A stretch of 12,287 nt of DNA from an uncultured Alphaproteobacteria bacterium. Lineage in GTDB: Bacteria > Pseudomonadota > Alphaproteobacteria > Micropepsales > Micropepsaceae. The notes under the pieces were generated by a model. It worked only from the letters and a program-made list of their open reading frames with translations, did no database searches and was not told the origin of the DNA. Shown here piece by piece: positions 6,985 through 12,287 of this stretch (its first letter is position 1; each line of letters opens with the position of its first letter). The position numbers were made by a program, and so were the translations under genes. The stretch covers positions 1 to 12,287 of the forward strand of contig CAIXUE010000050.1 of the NCBI GenBank assembly GCA_903922545.1, in the 5' to 3' direction.

Positions 6985-9231
6985 ATGGGCGTCCCCGTTA
7001 AACCCGACGATATCCGTTCCGAGAAGCTGAGCACGGCGCTGGCTGAGCGCTATCTCGCTTATGCCCTTTCCACCATCACCCAGCGGGCGCTGCCCGATGT
7101 GCGCGATGGCCTTAAACCCGTGCATCGCAGGCTTTTGCACGCCATGCGGCTCCTTGGTCTCAACCCCGCTGCCGGCTTCAAGAAATGCGCCCGCGTGGTG
7201 GGCGACGTCATCGGCAAATATCATCCCCATGGCGATCTGGCGATTTACGAAGCGCTGGTGCGGCTGGCCCAGGATTTTGCCCTGCGCTATCCGTTGATCG
7301 AGGGTCAGGGCAATTTCGGCAATGTCGATGGCGATAACGCCGCCGCCATGCGCTACACCGAAAGCCGTCTTACGGAAGCCGCCCAGGCATTGCTCGATGG
7401 GCTGGACGAAGACGCGGTGGATTTCCGCGCCACGTACGATGGCGAGGATGAAGAGCCGGTGGTTTTGCCGGCGGCCATTCCCAATCTTCTAGCCAATGGC
7501 TCGTCCGGCATCGCGGTGGGCATGGCCACTTCGATCCCGCCCCACAATCTGGGCGAGTTGTGCGGCGCGCTGGTGGCGCTGATTGAAAATCCCAATATCC
7601 AGGACCGCAGCCTGCTGAAGTTCGTCAAGGGTCCGGATTTTCCCACCGGCGGTATTGTGGTCGAGGATCACGCCTCCATCGCCGAAGCCTACAAGACCGG
7701 ACGCGGCGGTTTTCGCCTGCGGGCGCGTTGGGAAAAGGAAGAAGGCGCGCGCGGCGTTTATCAGCTGGTGGTCACCGAAATTCCCTATCAGGTGCAGAAG
7801 GCCAAGCTGATCGAGCGTATCGCCGAGCTGCTGGAGCAGAAAAAGCTGCCGCTGCTCGACGATATCCATGACGAAAGCGCCGAGGATATCCGCATCGTCC
7901 TGACGCCCAAGAACCGTACCATCGACGCCAGCCTGTTGATGGAGCAGCTCTTCCGCCAAAGCGACCTGGAAGTGCGGGTTCCGCTGAACCTGAACGTTCT
8001 CAATCACGCCCAGGTGCCGGGCGTGATGAGCCTGAAAGAAGCGCTGCAGGCGTTTGTGGATCACCGCCGCGTGGTGCTGGAGCGGCGCGGCAAGTTCCGG
8101 CTGGAAAAGATCAAGGCGCGGCTTGAGGTGCTGGAAGGCTATCTGGCCGTCTTCCTGAACCTGGACAAGGTCATCAAGATCATCCGCACCGAGGATGAGC
8201 CCAAGCCGAAATTGATGAAGGCGTTTGGCCTGAACGAAAACCAGGCCGAAGCCATTCTCAACATGCGGCTGCGCGCCTTGCGCAAGCTGGAGGAAATGGA
8301 AATCCGCGGCGAGCATGCGGCGCTTACCAAGGAGCAAAAGGAACTCGCCAAATTGCTGGGCTCCAACGCGCTCAAATCCGCCAGGCTCATTGAAGAAGTC
8401 AAAGCGATGGACGCCAAATTCGGCGGCAAGACCCAGCTGGGCAAGCGGCGTACCGAAATCGCCGGCGCCAGGGATGTGGAAAGCCTCTCCGCGCTTGCCG
8501 AAGAAGCGGTGGAACTGGCCAGCGCGGTGGAAAAGGAACCCATCACCATCGTCTGTTCGGAAAAATTATGGCTGCGCGGCCTCAAAGGCCATCAGGAACA
8601 ATCCAAAGACGAGAAATACCGCGAAGGCGACAAGGGCCGTTTCTGGATTCATGCCCAGACCACCGACAGGCTCATGATGTTCGGCAGCGATGGCCGTTTC
8701 TTCACCCTGGACTGCAGCAAGCTTCCGGGCGGGCGCGGCAATGGCGAAGCGATCCGCACCTTCATCGATCTGCCGCCCGAAGCCGACATTGTCGCCATGT
8801 TCGTTCATGAGCCCGGCCGCAAGCTGCTGCTGGCTTCCACCTCCGGGCACGGCTTTGTCACCAATGAAGACGACGCCATCGCCGTGACCAAGAAGGGCAA
8901 GCAGGTGATGAACGTGAAGCCCGGCATAGAGGCGGCGGTGGTGCGGCCCGTTGATGGTGACCAGGTCGCGGTGGTGGGCGACAATCGCAAGCTGCTGATT
9001 TTCCCGTTGGCCGAAGTGCCGGAAATGGCGCGCGGGCAGGGGGTGTACTTGCAGAAATACAAAGATGGCGGGTTGACCGACGCGACCACCTTCACCTGGT
9101 CCGAAGGGTTGAAGGATGAAAATGGCCGGCTGTTCGGACCTTCAGACCTGAAGGAATGGCGCGGCGCCCGTTCCCAGGCTGGGCGCATTGTGCCCAACGG
9201 CTGGGCGCGCTCGCGCAAATTTGCGCCTTAA
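6985..9231 (+). CDS. parC: DNA topoisomerase IV subunit A
   Basis: ParC is the DNA-cleaving subunit of topoisomerase IV, which with ParE decatenates daughter chromosomes. The 748-residue product is close to the E. coli length. The breakage-reunion domain has [28 protein letters not shown] (77-84) and the active-site Tyr124 in [10 protein letters not shown]. The [18 protein letters not shown] stretch follows, then a long helical region and a C-terminal beta-pinwheel domain from about residue 500. I call ParC rather than GyrA because the C-terminal domain lacks a canonical GyrA box that I can see and because recO-parC is a known alphaproteobacterial order. At the quinolone-contact positions, Leu85 stands where E. 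coli ParC has Ser80, while the acidic partner is kept as Glu89. ATG at 6985 has only a weak AAGAAA upstream. The stop codon is part of the CtrA-like box that follows. Confidence 0.93.
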   Translation: MGVPVKPDDIRSEKLSTALAERYLAYALSTITQRALPDVRDGLKPVHRRLLHAMRLLGLNPAAGFKKCARVVGDVIGKYHPHGDLAIYEALVRLAQDFALRYPLIEGQGNFGNVDGDNAAAMRYTESRLTEAAQALLDGLDEDAVDFRATYDGEDEEPVVLPAAIPNLLANGSSGIAVGMATSIPPHNLGELCGALVALIENPNIQDRSLLKFVKGPDFPTGGIVVEDHASIAEAYKTGRGGFRLRARWEKEEGARGVYQLVVTEIPYQVQKAKLIERIAELLEQKKLPLLDDIHDESAEDIRIVLTPKNRTIDASLLMEQLFRQSDLEVRVPLNLNVLNHAQVPGVMSLKEALQAFVDHRRVVLERRGKFRLEKIKARLEVLEGYLAVFLNLDKVIKIIRTEDEPKPKLMKAFGLNENQAEAILNMRLRALRKLEEMEIRGEHAALTKEQKELAKLLGSNALKSARLIEEVKAMDAKFGGKTQLGKRRTEIAGARDVESLSALAEEAVELASAVEKEPITIVCSEKLWLRGLKGHQEQSKDEKYREGDKGRFWIHAQTTDRLMMFGSDGRFFTLDCSKLPGGRGNGEAIRTFIDLPPEADIVAMFVHEPGRKLLLASTSGHGFVTNEDDAIAVTKKGKQVMNVKPGIEAAVVRPVDGDQVAVVGDNRKLLIFPLAEVPEMARGQGVYLQKYKDGGLTDATTFTWSEGLKDENGRLFGPSDLKEWRGARSQAGRIVPNGWARSRKFAP

Positions 9232-9242
9232 GTTTCGATTAA
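9228..9242 (+). promoter_or_regulatory. CtrA-type binding site, TTAA-N7-TTAA
   Basis: TTAA (9228-9231), seven bases, then TTAA (9239-9242), followed by CC. This matches the TTAA-N7-TTAA(C) consensus of the alphaproteobacterial cell-cycle regulator CtrA. The first half contains the parC stop codon. The site is centred about 52 bases before the TATAAT of the next gene, placing it near -61 from the predicted transcript start, a position from which an activator could act. The sequence match is direct; the regulatory role is inference. Confidence 0.5.
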
Positions 9243-9260
9243 CCATGATTTTAGAGCAAC

Positions 9261-9277
9261 TGTCCCGAAACGGGACA
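9261..9277 (+). promoter_or_regulatory. Inverted repeat (candidate operator) over the -35 region
   Basis: TGTCCCG-AAA-CGGGACA is a perfect 7-bp inverted repeat with a three-base centre. It covers the place where the -35 element should be for the TATAAT at 9284. There is no T-run after it, so it is not an intrinsic terminator of parC. A binding site for a dimeric regulator is the most economical reading; an RNA hairpin at the end of parC transcripts is the alternative. Confidence 0.45.
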
Positions 9278-9283
9278 ATTGGC

Positions 9284-9289
9284 TATAAT
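9284..9289 (+). promoter_or_regulatory. -10 element of the transpeptidase promoter
   Basis: A perfect TATAAT stands in otherwise GC-rich sequence. With an 18-base spacer the -35 would be CTGTCC (9260-9265), only 3 of 6 matches, so the promoter probably needs an activator, perhaps CtrA at 9228-9242. Transcription would begin near 9296. That leaves a leader of about 20 bases before ATG 9317 and excludes the upstream in-frame starts. Confidence 0.5.
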
Positions 9290-9299
9290 CCAAAAGCTC

Positions 9300-9315
9300 T
9301 TTTCCGTCCGGCCGC
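9300..9315 (+). repeat. 16-bp direct repeat, copy 1 (transpeptidase leader)
   Basis: TTTTCCGTCCGGCCGC occurs here, immediately before the transpeptidase start codon, and again exactly at 10601-10616. The first four T's also form one arm of AAAAG-CT-CTTTT (9292-9303). The two copies bracket the transpeptidase and the small - strand gene. Confidence 0.6.
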
Positions 9316-9316
9316 C

Positions 9317-10408
9317 ATGTCTGCCCTGCGTATTCTTGGACTTAGCTACCTCGCGACAGCGTCGCTGTTTTCGCTCGCCATTTTTTTTTCCGATCATGCC
9401 GTGCTGCGCATGATGACAGAGGAAGAAGCGAACAATCTGACGAACGCCTTCCAGGCCCAGGTGACGGCGCCAGTGCTCGCTTTCGCCCGGCTGGAAGACG
9501 AGAAGATTTTCGATCCTCAGGTTTCCGTGCCGCTGTCTGCGCCCGGGCCCAACGACGCCCGCACCTACGCGCATGCACAGATGCCTGTCATGCCGGCGCG
9601 AAAAGTCGCGCCGCAACTTGTTGCGCCCAGCCCTTTTGCCATTGTGCCTGATCTGCCCCAGATCGCCGATCTGCCGCCGCCGCTGCCGAAGATTGTTTCG
9701 CCGCCGGTGCCTGATCCCGTGGCGCCCGATCTGGAAGGCCCCAGCTTTCTCAGCCTCGCGGAACGCGCCGCCGTCACCACGCGCGCATCGCAAAATCTCA
9801 GTCCTGAGATGCTGAAGAATTTCGATCTGTTTCTTTATGTCAGCAAAGCGGCCAGAGGCCCGCTGGCGCAGCGGCTGTATGTTTTCAAGAAACATCTGGG
9901 CGGCGGGCTCAGCATGGTTTATGACTGGGCCGCCTCGACCGGCCGCGAGCAATATGAAATCTCGCCGCGCGGTGTTCGCACCAAAACCGACACGCCGGCC
10001 GGTTTCTATGAACTGGATCCCGAGCGCATGTACCGCGCCTATCATTCCAACGCCTGGGACCAGTCGATGCCCTATGCGATGTTTTTCAACTGGCAAACCC
10101 ATGGCGACCAGACAGGTCTTGCCATCCACGCCGCGGTTGCCGGCGATATCAACAAGCTTGGCAGCCCCGCCAGCGCCGGCTGCGTGCATATCTCGCCGGG
10201 GCATGCCCAGCTTCTCTATGAAATGATCCGCGCCGATTACAAGGGCAGGGTGCCGCGCTTTGCCTATGACCCTGCCACACAATCGACCAGCAATCATGGC
10301 GCATTCATGCGCGATACCACGGGCAATCTGGTGATGGGCGACGGCTACAGGGTTCTCATCGATATCGAGAACTTCAGCGGCGGCGATTCGTTTGCGGCGA
10401 TCGACTGA
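9317..10408 (+). CDS. Membrane-anchored L,D-transpeptidase (YkuD domain)
   Basis: This is predicted to be a periplasmic L,D-transpeptidase, acting on peptidoglycan stem peptides through an active-site cysteine. The 363-residue product has an uncleaved N-terminal anchor (about 6-24). A low-complexity linker rich in Pro and Ala (about 70-145) contains runs such as DLPPPLPKIVSPPVPDP. The YkuD catalytic domain occupies about 165-340. His271 (LAIHAAVAGD) and Cys289 (SPASAGCVHIS) match the H...S-x-G-C motif. The residue two after Cys is His instead of the usual Arg, and the usual His or Lys before Gly-Cys is Ala. The frame is open back to 9188, but a TATAAT at 9284 and the anchor position favour ATG 9317. 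No ribosome binding site is visible there. It could build 3-3 crosslinks, attach a lipoprotein or act in another cysteine-based wall reaction; the substrate cannot be told from sequence. Confidence 0.85.
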   Translation: MSALRILGLSYLATASLFSLAIFFSDHAVLRMMTEEEANNLTNAFQAQVTAPVLAFARLEDEKIFDPQVSVPLSAPGPNDARTYAHAQMPVMPARKVAPQLVAPSPFAIVPDLPQIADLPPPLPKIVSPPVPDPVAPDLEGPSFLSLAERAAVTTRASQNLSPEMLKNFDLFLYVSKAARGPLAQRLYVFKKHLGGGLSMVYDWAASTGREQYEISPRGVRTKTDTPAGFYELDPERMYRAYHSNAWDQSMPYAMFFNWQTHGDQTGLAIHAAVAGDINKLGSPASAGCVHISPGHAQLLYEMIRADYKGRVPRFAYDPATQSTSNHGAFMRDTTGNLVMGDGYRVLIDIENFSGGDSFAAID

Positions 10409-10429
10409 TCGTTATCAGGCGTGGCCCAC

Positions 10430-10510
10430 TTAAGCGTGACCAGTGACCAGCCACAAGATGAGAATGATGGGCAGAGGAATGCCTATCGCCCAGAGAAGAA
10501 TAGAGCGCAT
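10430..10510 (-). CDS. Very small hydrophobic peptide, 26 residues
   Basis: The peptide MRSILLWAIGIPLPIILILW, followed by LVTGHA, is encoded on the - strand from ATG at 10510 to TAA at 10430. It is one membrane span with a Gly-Ile-Pro-Leu-Pro kink and a single Arg at the N-terminus, so the C-terminus is probably outside. GGGAG (complement of 10517-10521) lies six bases before the ATG, better than the sites of several genes here. From memory, short peptides with an MRSILLWxxGIPxPIIIL pattern occur in other proteobacteria, but I cannot verify this. The gene lies downstream of rlmB on the same strand and faces the transpeptidase gene tail to tail. It might be a small inner-membrane regulator, a stress peptide or a toxin of a type I system; no antisense partner is evident. 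No clear promoter is seen. Confidence 0.6.
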   Translation of the reverse strand: MRSILLWAIGIPLPIILILWLVTGHA

Positions 10511-10574
10511 GAATATCTCCCAATTTTCATGAGGAGATAACCAACGCGTCATGTTGTGGTTCCACGGCCCGGGA

Positions 10575-10618
10575 GCGCGGCCAGGAAAAGTATGCAGCGG
10601 TTTTCCGTCCGGCCGCGC
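10575..10618. repeat. Nested inverted repeat downstream of rlmB, carrying copy 2 of the 16-bp repeat
   Basis: GCGCGGCC (10575-10582) pairs with GGCCGCGC (10611-10618), and inside it GGAAAA (10584-10589) pairs with TTTTCC (10601-10606) around an 11-base loop. That makes 14 pairs with a one-by-four internal loop. It begins four bases past the rlmB stop on the - strand. Neither strand shows a T-run after it, so it looks more like an mRNA 3'-end stabiliser or a repetitive palindromic element than a classic terminator. Its right arm contains TTTTCCGTCCGGCCGC (10601-10616). Confidence 0.5.
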
Positions 10619-10621
10619 GAC

Positions 10622-11452
10622 CTATCGTCTAAGTTCATAGAGAGCGATGGCAGCCGCATTGGAGACATTCAGGCTCTCCACGTCCCGCGCGATGGGGATG
10701 AAAGCCGCCGCCTCACAATGCTCGCGCACCAGCCGGCGCACGCCTTCGCCTTCCGAACCCAGCACCAGGGCCACATCCCCGGCCGGGACCACGTCGGTGA
10801 GGGGCGCCGCGCCGTCGCCCGCAAGCGCGATGCGCCAGAAGCCATGCTCGGCCAACAGGTCCAGGGCGCGGGCGATATTGACGACTTCAACATAGGGAAT
10901 GATTTCGAGCGCGCCTGACGCCGCCTTGGCCAGCGCACCCGACTGGGGCGGGGCATGGCGGTCCTGCACCACCACCGCCGTCACCCCGAAGGCTGCGGCT
11001 GTGCGCAGGATGGCGCCGACATTGTGAGGGTCGGAAAGCTGGTCCAGCACCAGCACGACACGCCGGGTCCCGGTGCCGGCCTGTTCCAGCACTTCTTCCA
11101 GGCCTCGCGGCGCCAGGGGTTTGGCTTCCAGCGCCGCGCCCTGATGCACCGCTCCGGGGGGCAGGAGGCGGGAAATACCCTCGGCATCGGCCGGCTCGAC
11201 GCGGACCTTGGCCAAAAGCTTGGGTCCAATTGTCTCGGCTGCCCGGGTGGTCAGGACGGCCCGCCCCAGGGTTCTGCGGGGATTGGCCAGGGCGGCGGTC
11301 ACGGCATGAAGGCCGTAAATCCAGTTTTCCCGCCCTTTCGCAGGGTTGGTGCGGCTGGAGCGATCCGGGGTTTCGCCCGGTTTTCCGGCGGGCTTGGGGT
11401 AGAAGTGGCGGCGGTCTTTTTGACCGCCCTTTTTTGGGGGCTTGGGGCGCAT
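10622..11452 (-). CDS. rlmB: 23S rRNA 2'-O-ribose methyltransferase, RlmB/TrmH family
   Basis: This is a SPOUT-class enzyme that methylates ribose 2'-OH groups with S-adenosylmethionine. RlmB of E. coli modifies G2251 of 23S rRNA, and this is the best guess for the target here. The 276-residue product begins with a basic, disordered stretch of about 40 residues (MRPKPPKKGGQKDRRHF...). A substrate-binding domain follows (WIYGLHAVTAAL through HQGAALEAKPL, about 44-113), then the knotted catalytic domain. SPOUT motif 1 is DQLSDPHNVGAILR (137-150), motif 2 is VLGSEGEGVRRLV (230-242) and motif 3 is ESLNVSNAAAIALYE (259-273). The frame is open upstream to 11782, across the tRNA-Tyr gene, so the start at 11452 is chosen where family similarity begins. 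Another TrmH-family target is possible. Confidence 0.9.
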   Translation of the reverse strand: MRPKPPKKGGQKDRRHFYPKPAGKPGETPDRSSRTNPAKGRENWIYGLHAVTAALANPRRTLGRAVLTTRAAETIGPKLLAKVRVEPADAEGISRLLPPGAVHQGAALEAKPLAPRGLEEVLEQAGTGTRRVVLVLDQLSDPHNVGAILRTAAAFGVTAVVVQDRHAPPQSGALAKAASGALEIIPYVEVVNIARALDLLAEHGFWRIALAGDGAAPLTDVVPAGDVALVLGSEGEGVRRLVREHCEAAAFIPIARDVESLNVSNAAAIALYELRR

Positions 11453-11709
11453 GGCGGGGCTTATATAGGGTTGCGCCCGGGGGTAAAGCGTCACGCCCGG
11501 CAATGCCCCTGCCAACTTACGGAAATTCCCGGCTTTTCCGCGGAAAATGACTATTGACACCCCGGTCCAATTGACCAATAACCCGCGATCCGCAGCCAAA
11601 CTTTTGGAGGCTTGATTTCGCTCGTCCGGTAACTTCGGGCGAGGCTTGTGCGCCGGCCGGTTATAGGGGTCAACCCGTTGTACCAGTTGGATATTCGCCC
11701 AGTTGGAAT
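11453..11709. promoter_or_regulatory. Divergent control region between rlmB and the tRNA-tuf operon
   Basis: I see no gene in this 257-nt spacer. Toward rlmB (- strand), a self-complementary TATATA at 11462-11467 could be a -10 only nine bases from the rlmB ATG. Toward the tRNAs (+ strand), there is a perfect TTGACA at 11554-11559 and, 17 bases on, AATAAC (11577-11582; 4 of 6 matches to TATAAT). That would give a leader of about 120 nt before tRNA-Tyr. The 14-bp palindrome TTTTCCGCGGAAAA (11534-11547) ends six bases before TTGACA. CTCGTCCG-N7-CGGGCGAG (11621-11643) can form an eight-pair hairpin in the leader. Confidence 0.45.
11554..11582 (+). promoter_or_regulatory. Probable promoter of the tRNA-Tyr-tRNA-Gly-tuf operon
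   Basis: A perfect TTGACA (11554-11559), a 17-base spacer and AATAAC (11577-11582). Start of transcription is expected near 11589. A strong -35 fits the high expression needed for tRNAs and EF-Tu, but the -10 is only a partial match. Confidence 0.5.
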
Positions 11710-11794
11710 GGAGGGGTGCCCGAGTGGTTAAAGGGGACGGACTGTAAATCCGTTGGCTACGCCTACGTTGGTTCGAAACCAACCCCCTCCACCA
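11710..11794 (+). tRNA. tRNA-Tyr (anticodon GTA)
   Basis: This is a class II tRNA with an encoded CCA. The acceptor stem is GGAGGGG (11710-11716) with CCCCTCC (11784-11790), discriminator A at 11791 and CCA at 11792-11794. The anticodon stem ACGGA/TCCGT encloses CTGTAAA, with anticodon GTA at 11744-11746. A long variable arm (around TGGCTACGCCTAC) follows, as expected for bacterial tRNA-Tyr. The T arm is GTTGG-TTCGAAA-CCAAC (11767-11783). It is the first gene of the tRNA-Tyr, tRNA-Gly, tuf unit. The 44 nt to the next tRNA contain no other gene. Confidence 0.97.
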
Positions 11795-11838
11795 TCAATT
11801 GGCCGGCCACGATGAAGGAAGAGACGAACTCGGAATAA

Positions 11839-11912
11839 GCGGGTGTAGCTCAATGGTAGAGCAACAGCCTTCCAAGCTGATGACGAGGGTTCGATTCCCT
11901 TCACCCGCTCCA
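11839..11912 (+). tRNA. tRNA-Gly (anticodon TCC)
   Basis: This is a class I tRNA with an encoded CCA. The acceptor stem is GCGGGTG (11839-11845) with CACCCGC (11902-11908), then T at 11909 and CCA at 11910-11912. The D arm is GCTC-AATGGTA-GAGC. The anticodon loop is CTTCCAA, with anticodon TCC at 11871-11873. The T arm is GAGGG-TTCGATT-CCCTT. The outermost anticodon-stem position is an A-A mismatch (11864/11880). Tyr-Gly tRNAs before tuf match the core of the E. coli tufB operon and many alphaproteobacteria. Confidence 0.97.
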
Positions 11913-11917
11913 GGCCC

Positions 11918-11968
11918 ATCCGGCAAAACCGGATAACAGACGAAGTGAAGTTTTCCGGGCGAAAGCCC
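11918..11968 (+). other. Two short hairpins in the tRNA-Gly/tuf leader
   Basis: ATCCGG-CAAAA-CCGGAT (11918-11934) is a perfect six-pair stem starting six bases after the tRNA CCA. GGGC-GAAA-GCCC (11957-11968) is a four-pair stem capped by a GNRA tetraloop. Neither is followed by a T-run, so read-through into tuf is expected. They may help set the 3' processing end of the tRNA or the 5' end of the processed tuf mRNA. Confidence 0.4.
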
Positions 11969-11999
11969 AACCGAGACAAAAGAAGCAAGGACGCACGCC

Positions 12000-12287
<288 letters not shown>

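Noticed and set aside
7489..8337. Open frame of 282 codons on the - strand inside parC
   Set aside because: It is antisense to conserved ParC sequence, has no family motifs and is explained by codon bias of a GC-rich gene.
9251..10297. Open frame of 348 codons on the - strand over the transpeptidase gene
   Set aside because: The + strand carries a recognisable YkuD active site and anchor; the - strand translation is Arg/Gly/His-rich without motifs.
10436..10449. Tandem GTGACCA x2 inside the 3' end of the small peptide gene
   Set aside because: Two seven-base units are too little to call a functional repeat.
10551..10640. Possible + strand 29-codon frame with GAGGAG upstream
   Set aside because: The spacing is 14 bases, the product has no hydrophobic or conserved pattern, and it runs through the hairpin into the rlmB 3' end.
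10955..11557. Open frame of 200 codons on the + strand over rlmB and its upstream region
   Set aside because: It is opposite clear SPOUT motifs and has no ribosome binding site or recognisable domain.
11621..11643. Attenuator or riboswitch in the tRNA operon leader
   Set aside because: There is one eight-pair hairpin with no alternative fold, T-run or leader peptide; noted only as structure.
11453..11782. N-terminal extension of RlmB by 110 codons
   Set aside because: It would be translated across the tRNA-Tyr gene on the opposite strand, and the extension has no family similarity.

Overview
The window is ordinary chromosomal housekeeping sequence from a GC-rich alphaproteobacterium. The evidence is the gene order rel-pyrE-pdxJ-acpS-lepB-rnc-era-recO-parC, the rlmB / tRNA-Tyr / tRNA-Gly / tuf block, a RecO that starts MEW, and a near-perfect CtrA-type box (TTAA-N7-TTAA). 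I cannot fix the order or genus from sequence alone. No IS, prophage, CRISPR array or rRNA was seen.

Positions 1-9231 hold a dense run of co-directional + strand genes. They are the 3' part of a bifunctional (p)ppGpp synthetase/hydrolase (rel), pyrE, a small unrecognised membrane protein of lower GC, pdxJ, acpS, lepB, rnc, era, recO and parC. Most junctions overlap (GTGA or ATGA) or have gaps of 0-9 nt. The only sizeable internal gap is the 83 nt before lepB, so one long operon or two nested ones are likely. The set links stringent response, pyrimidine and PLP synthesis, ACP activation, protein export, RNA processing, ribosome assembly, DNA repair and chromosome decatenation.

Positions 9228-10408 hold a membrane-anchored YkuD-type L,D-transpeptidase with its own compact control region. 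That region has a CtrA-like box overlapping the parC stop codon, a 7-bp inverted repeat and a perfect TATAAT. This promoter favours a start at 9317 over the longer open frame. Positions 10409-10621 contain a 26-residue hydrophobic peptide gene on the - strand with a good ribosome binding site. They also contain a long nested hairpin that carries the second copy of a 16-bp repeat also found in the transpeptidase leader.

Positions 10622-11452 (- strand) encode an RlmB/TrmH-type SPOUT rRNA 2'-O-methyltransferase. A 257-nt divergent control region separates it from the + strand tRNA-Tyr(GTA) - tRNA-Gly(TCC) - tuf transcription unit, which runs off the right edge inside EF-Tu.

The points most worth a second look are the transpeptidase control region, the unrecognised membrane protein fitted between pyrE and pdxJ, the loss of an expected catalytic Asp in RNase III, the tiny membrane peptide, and the repeat/hairpin pair around the transpeptidase gene. 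I did not find convincing evidence of a wholly new multi-gene system.
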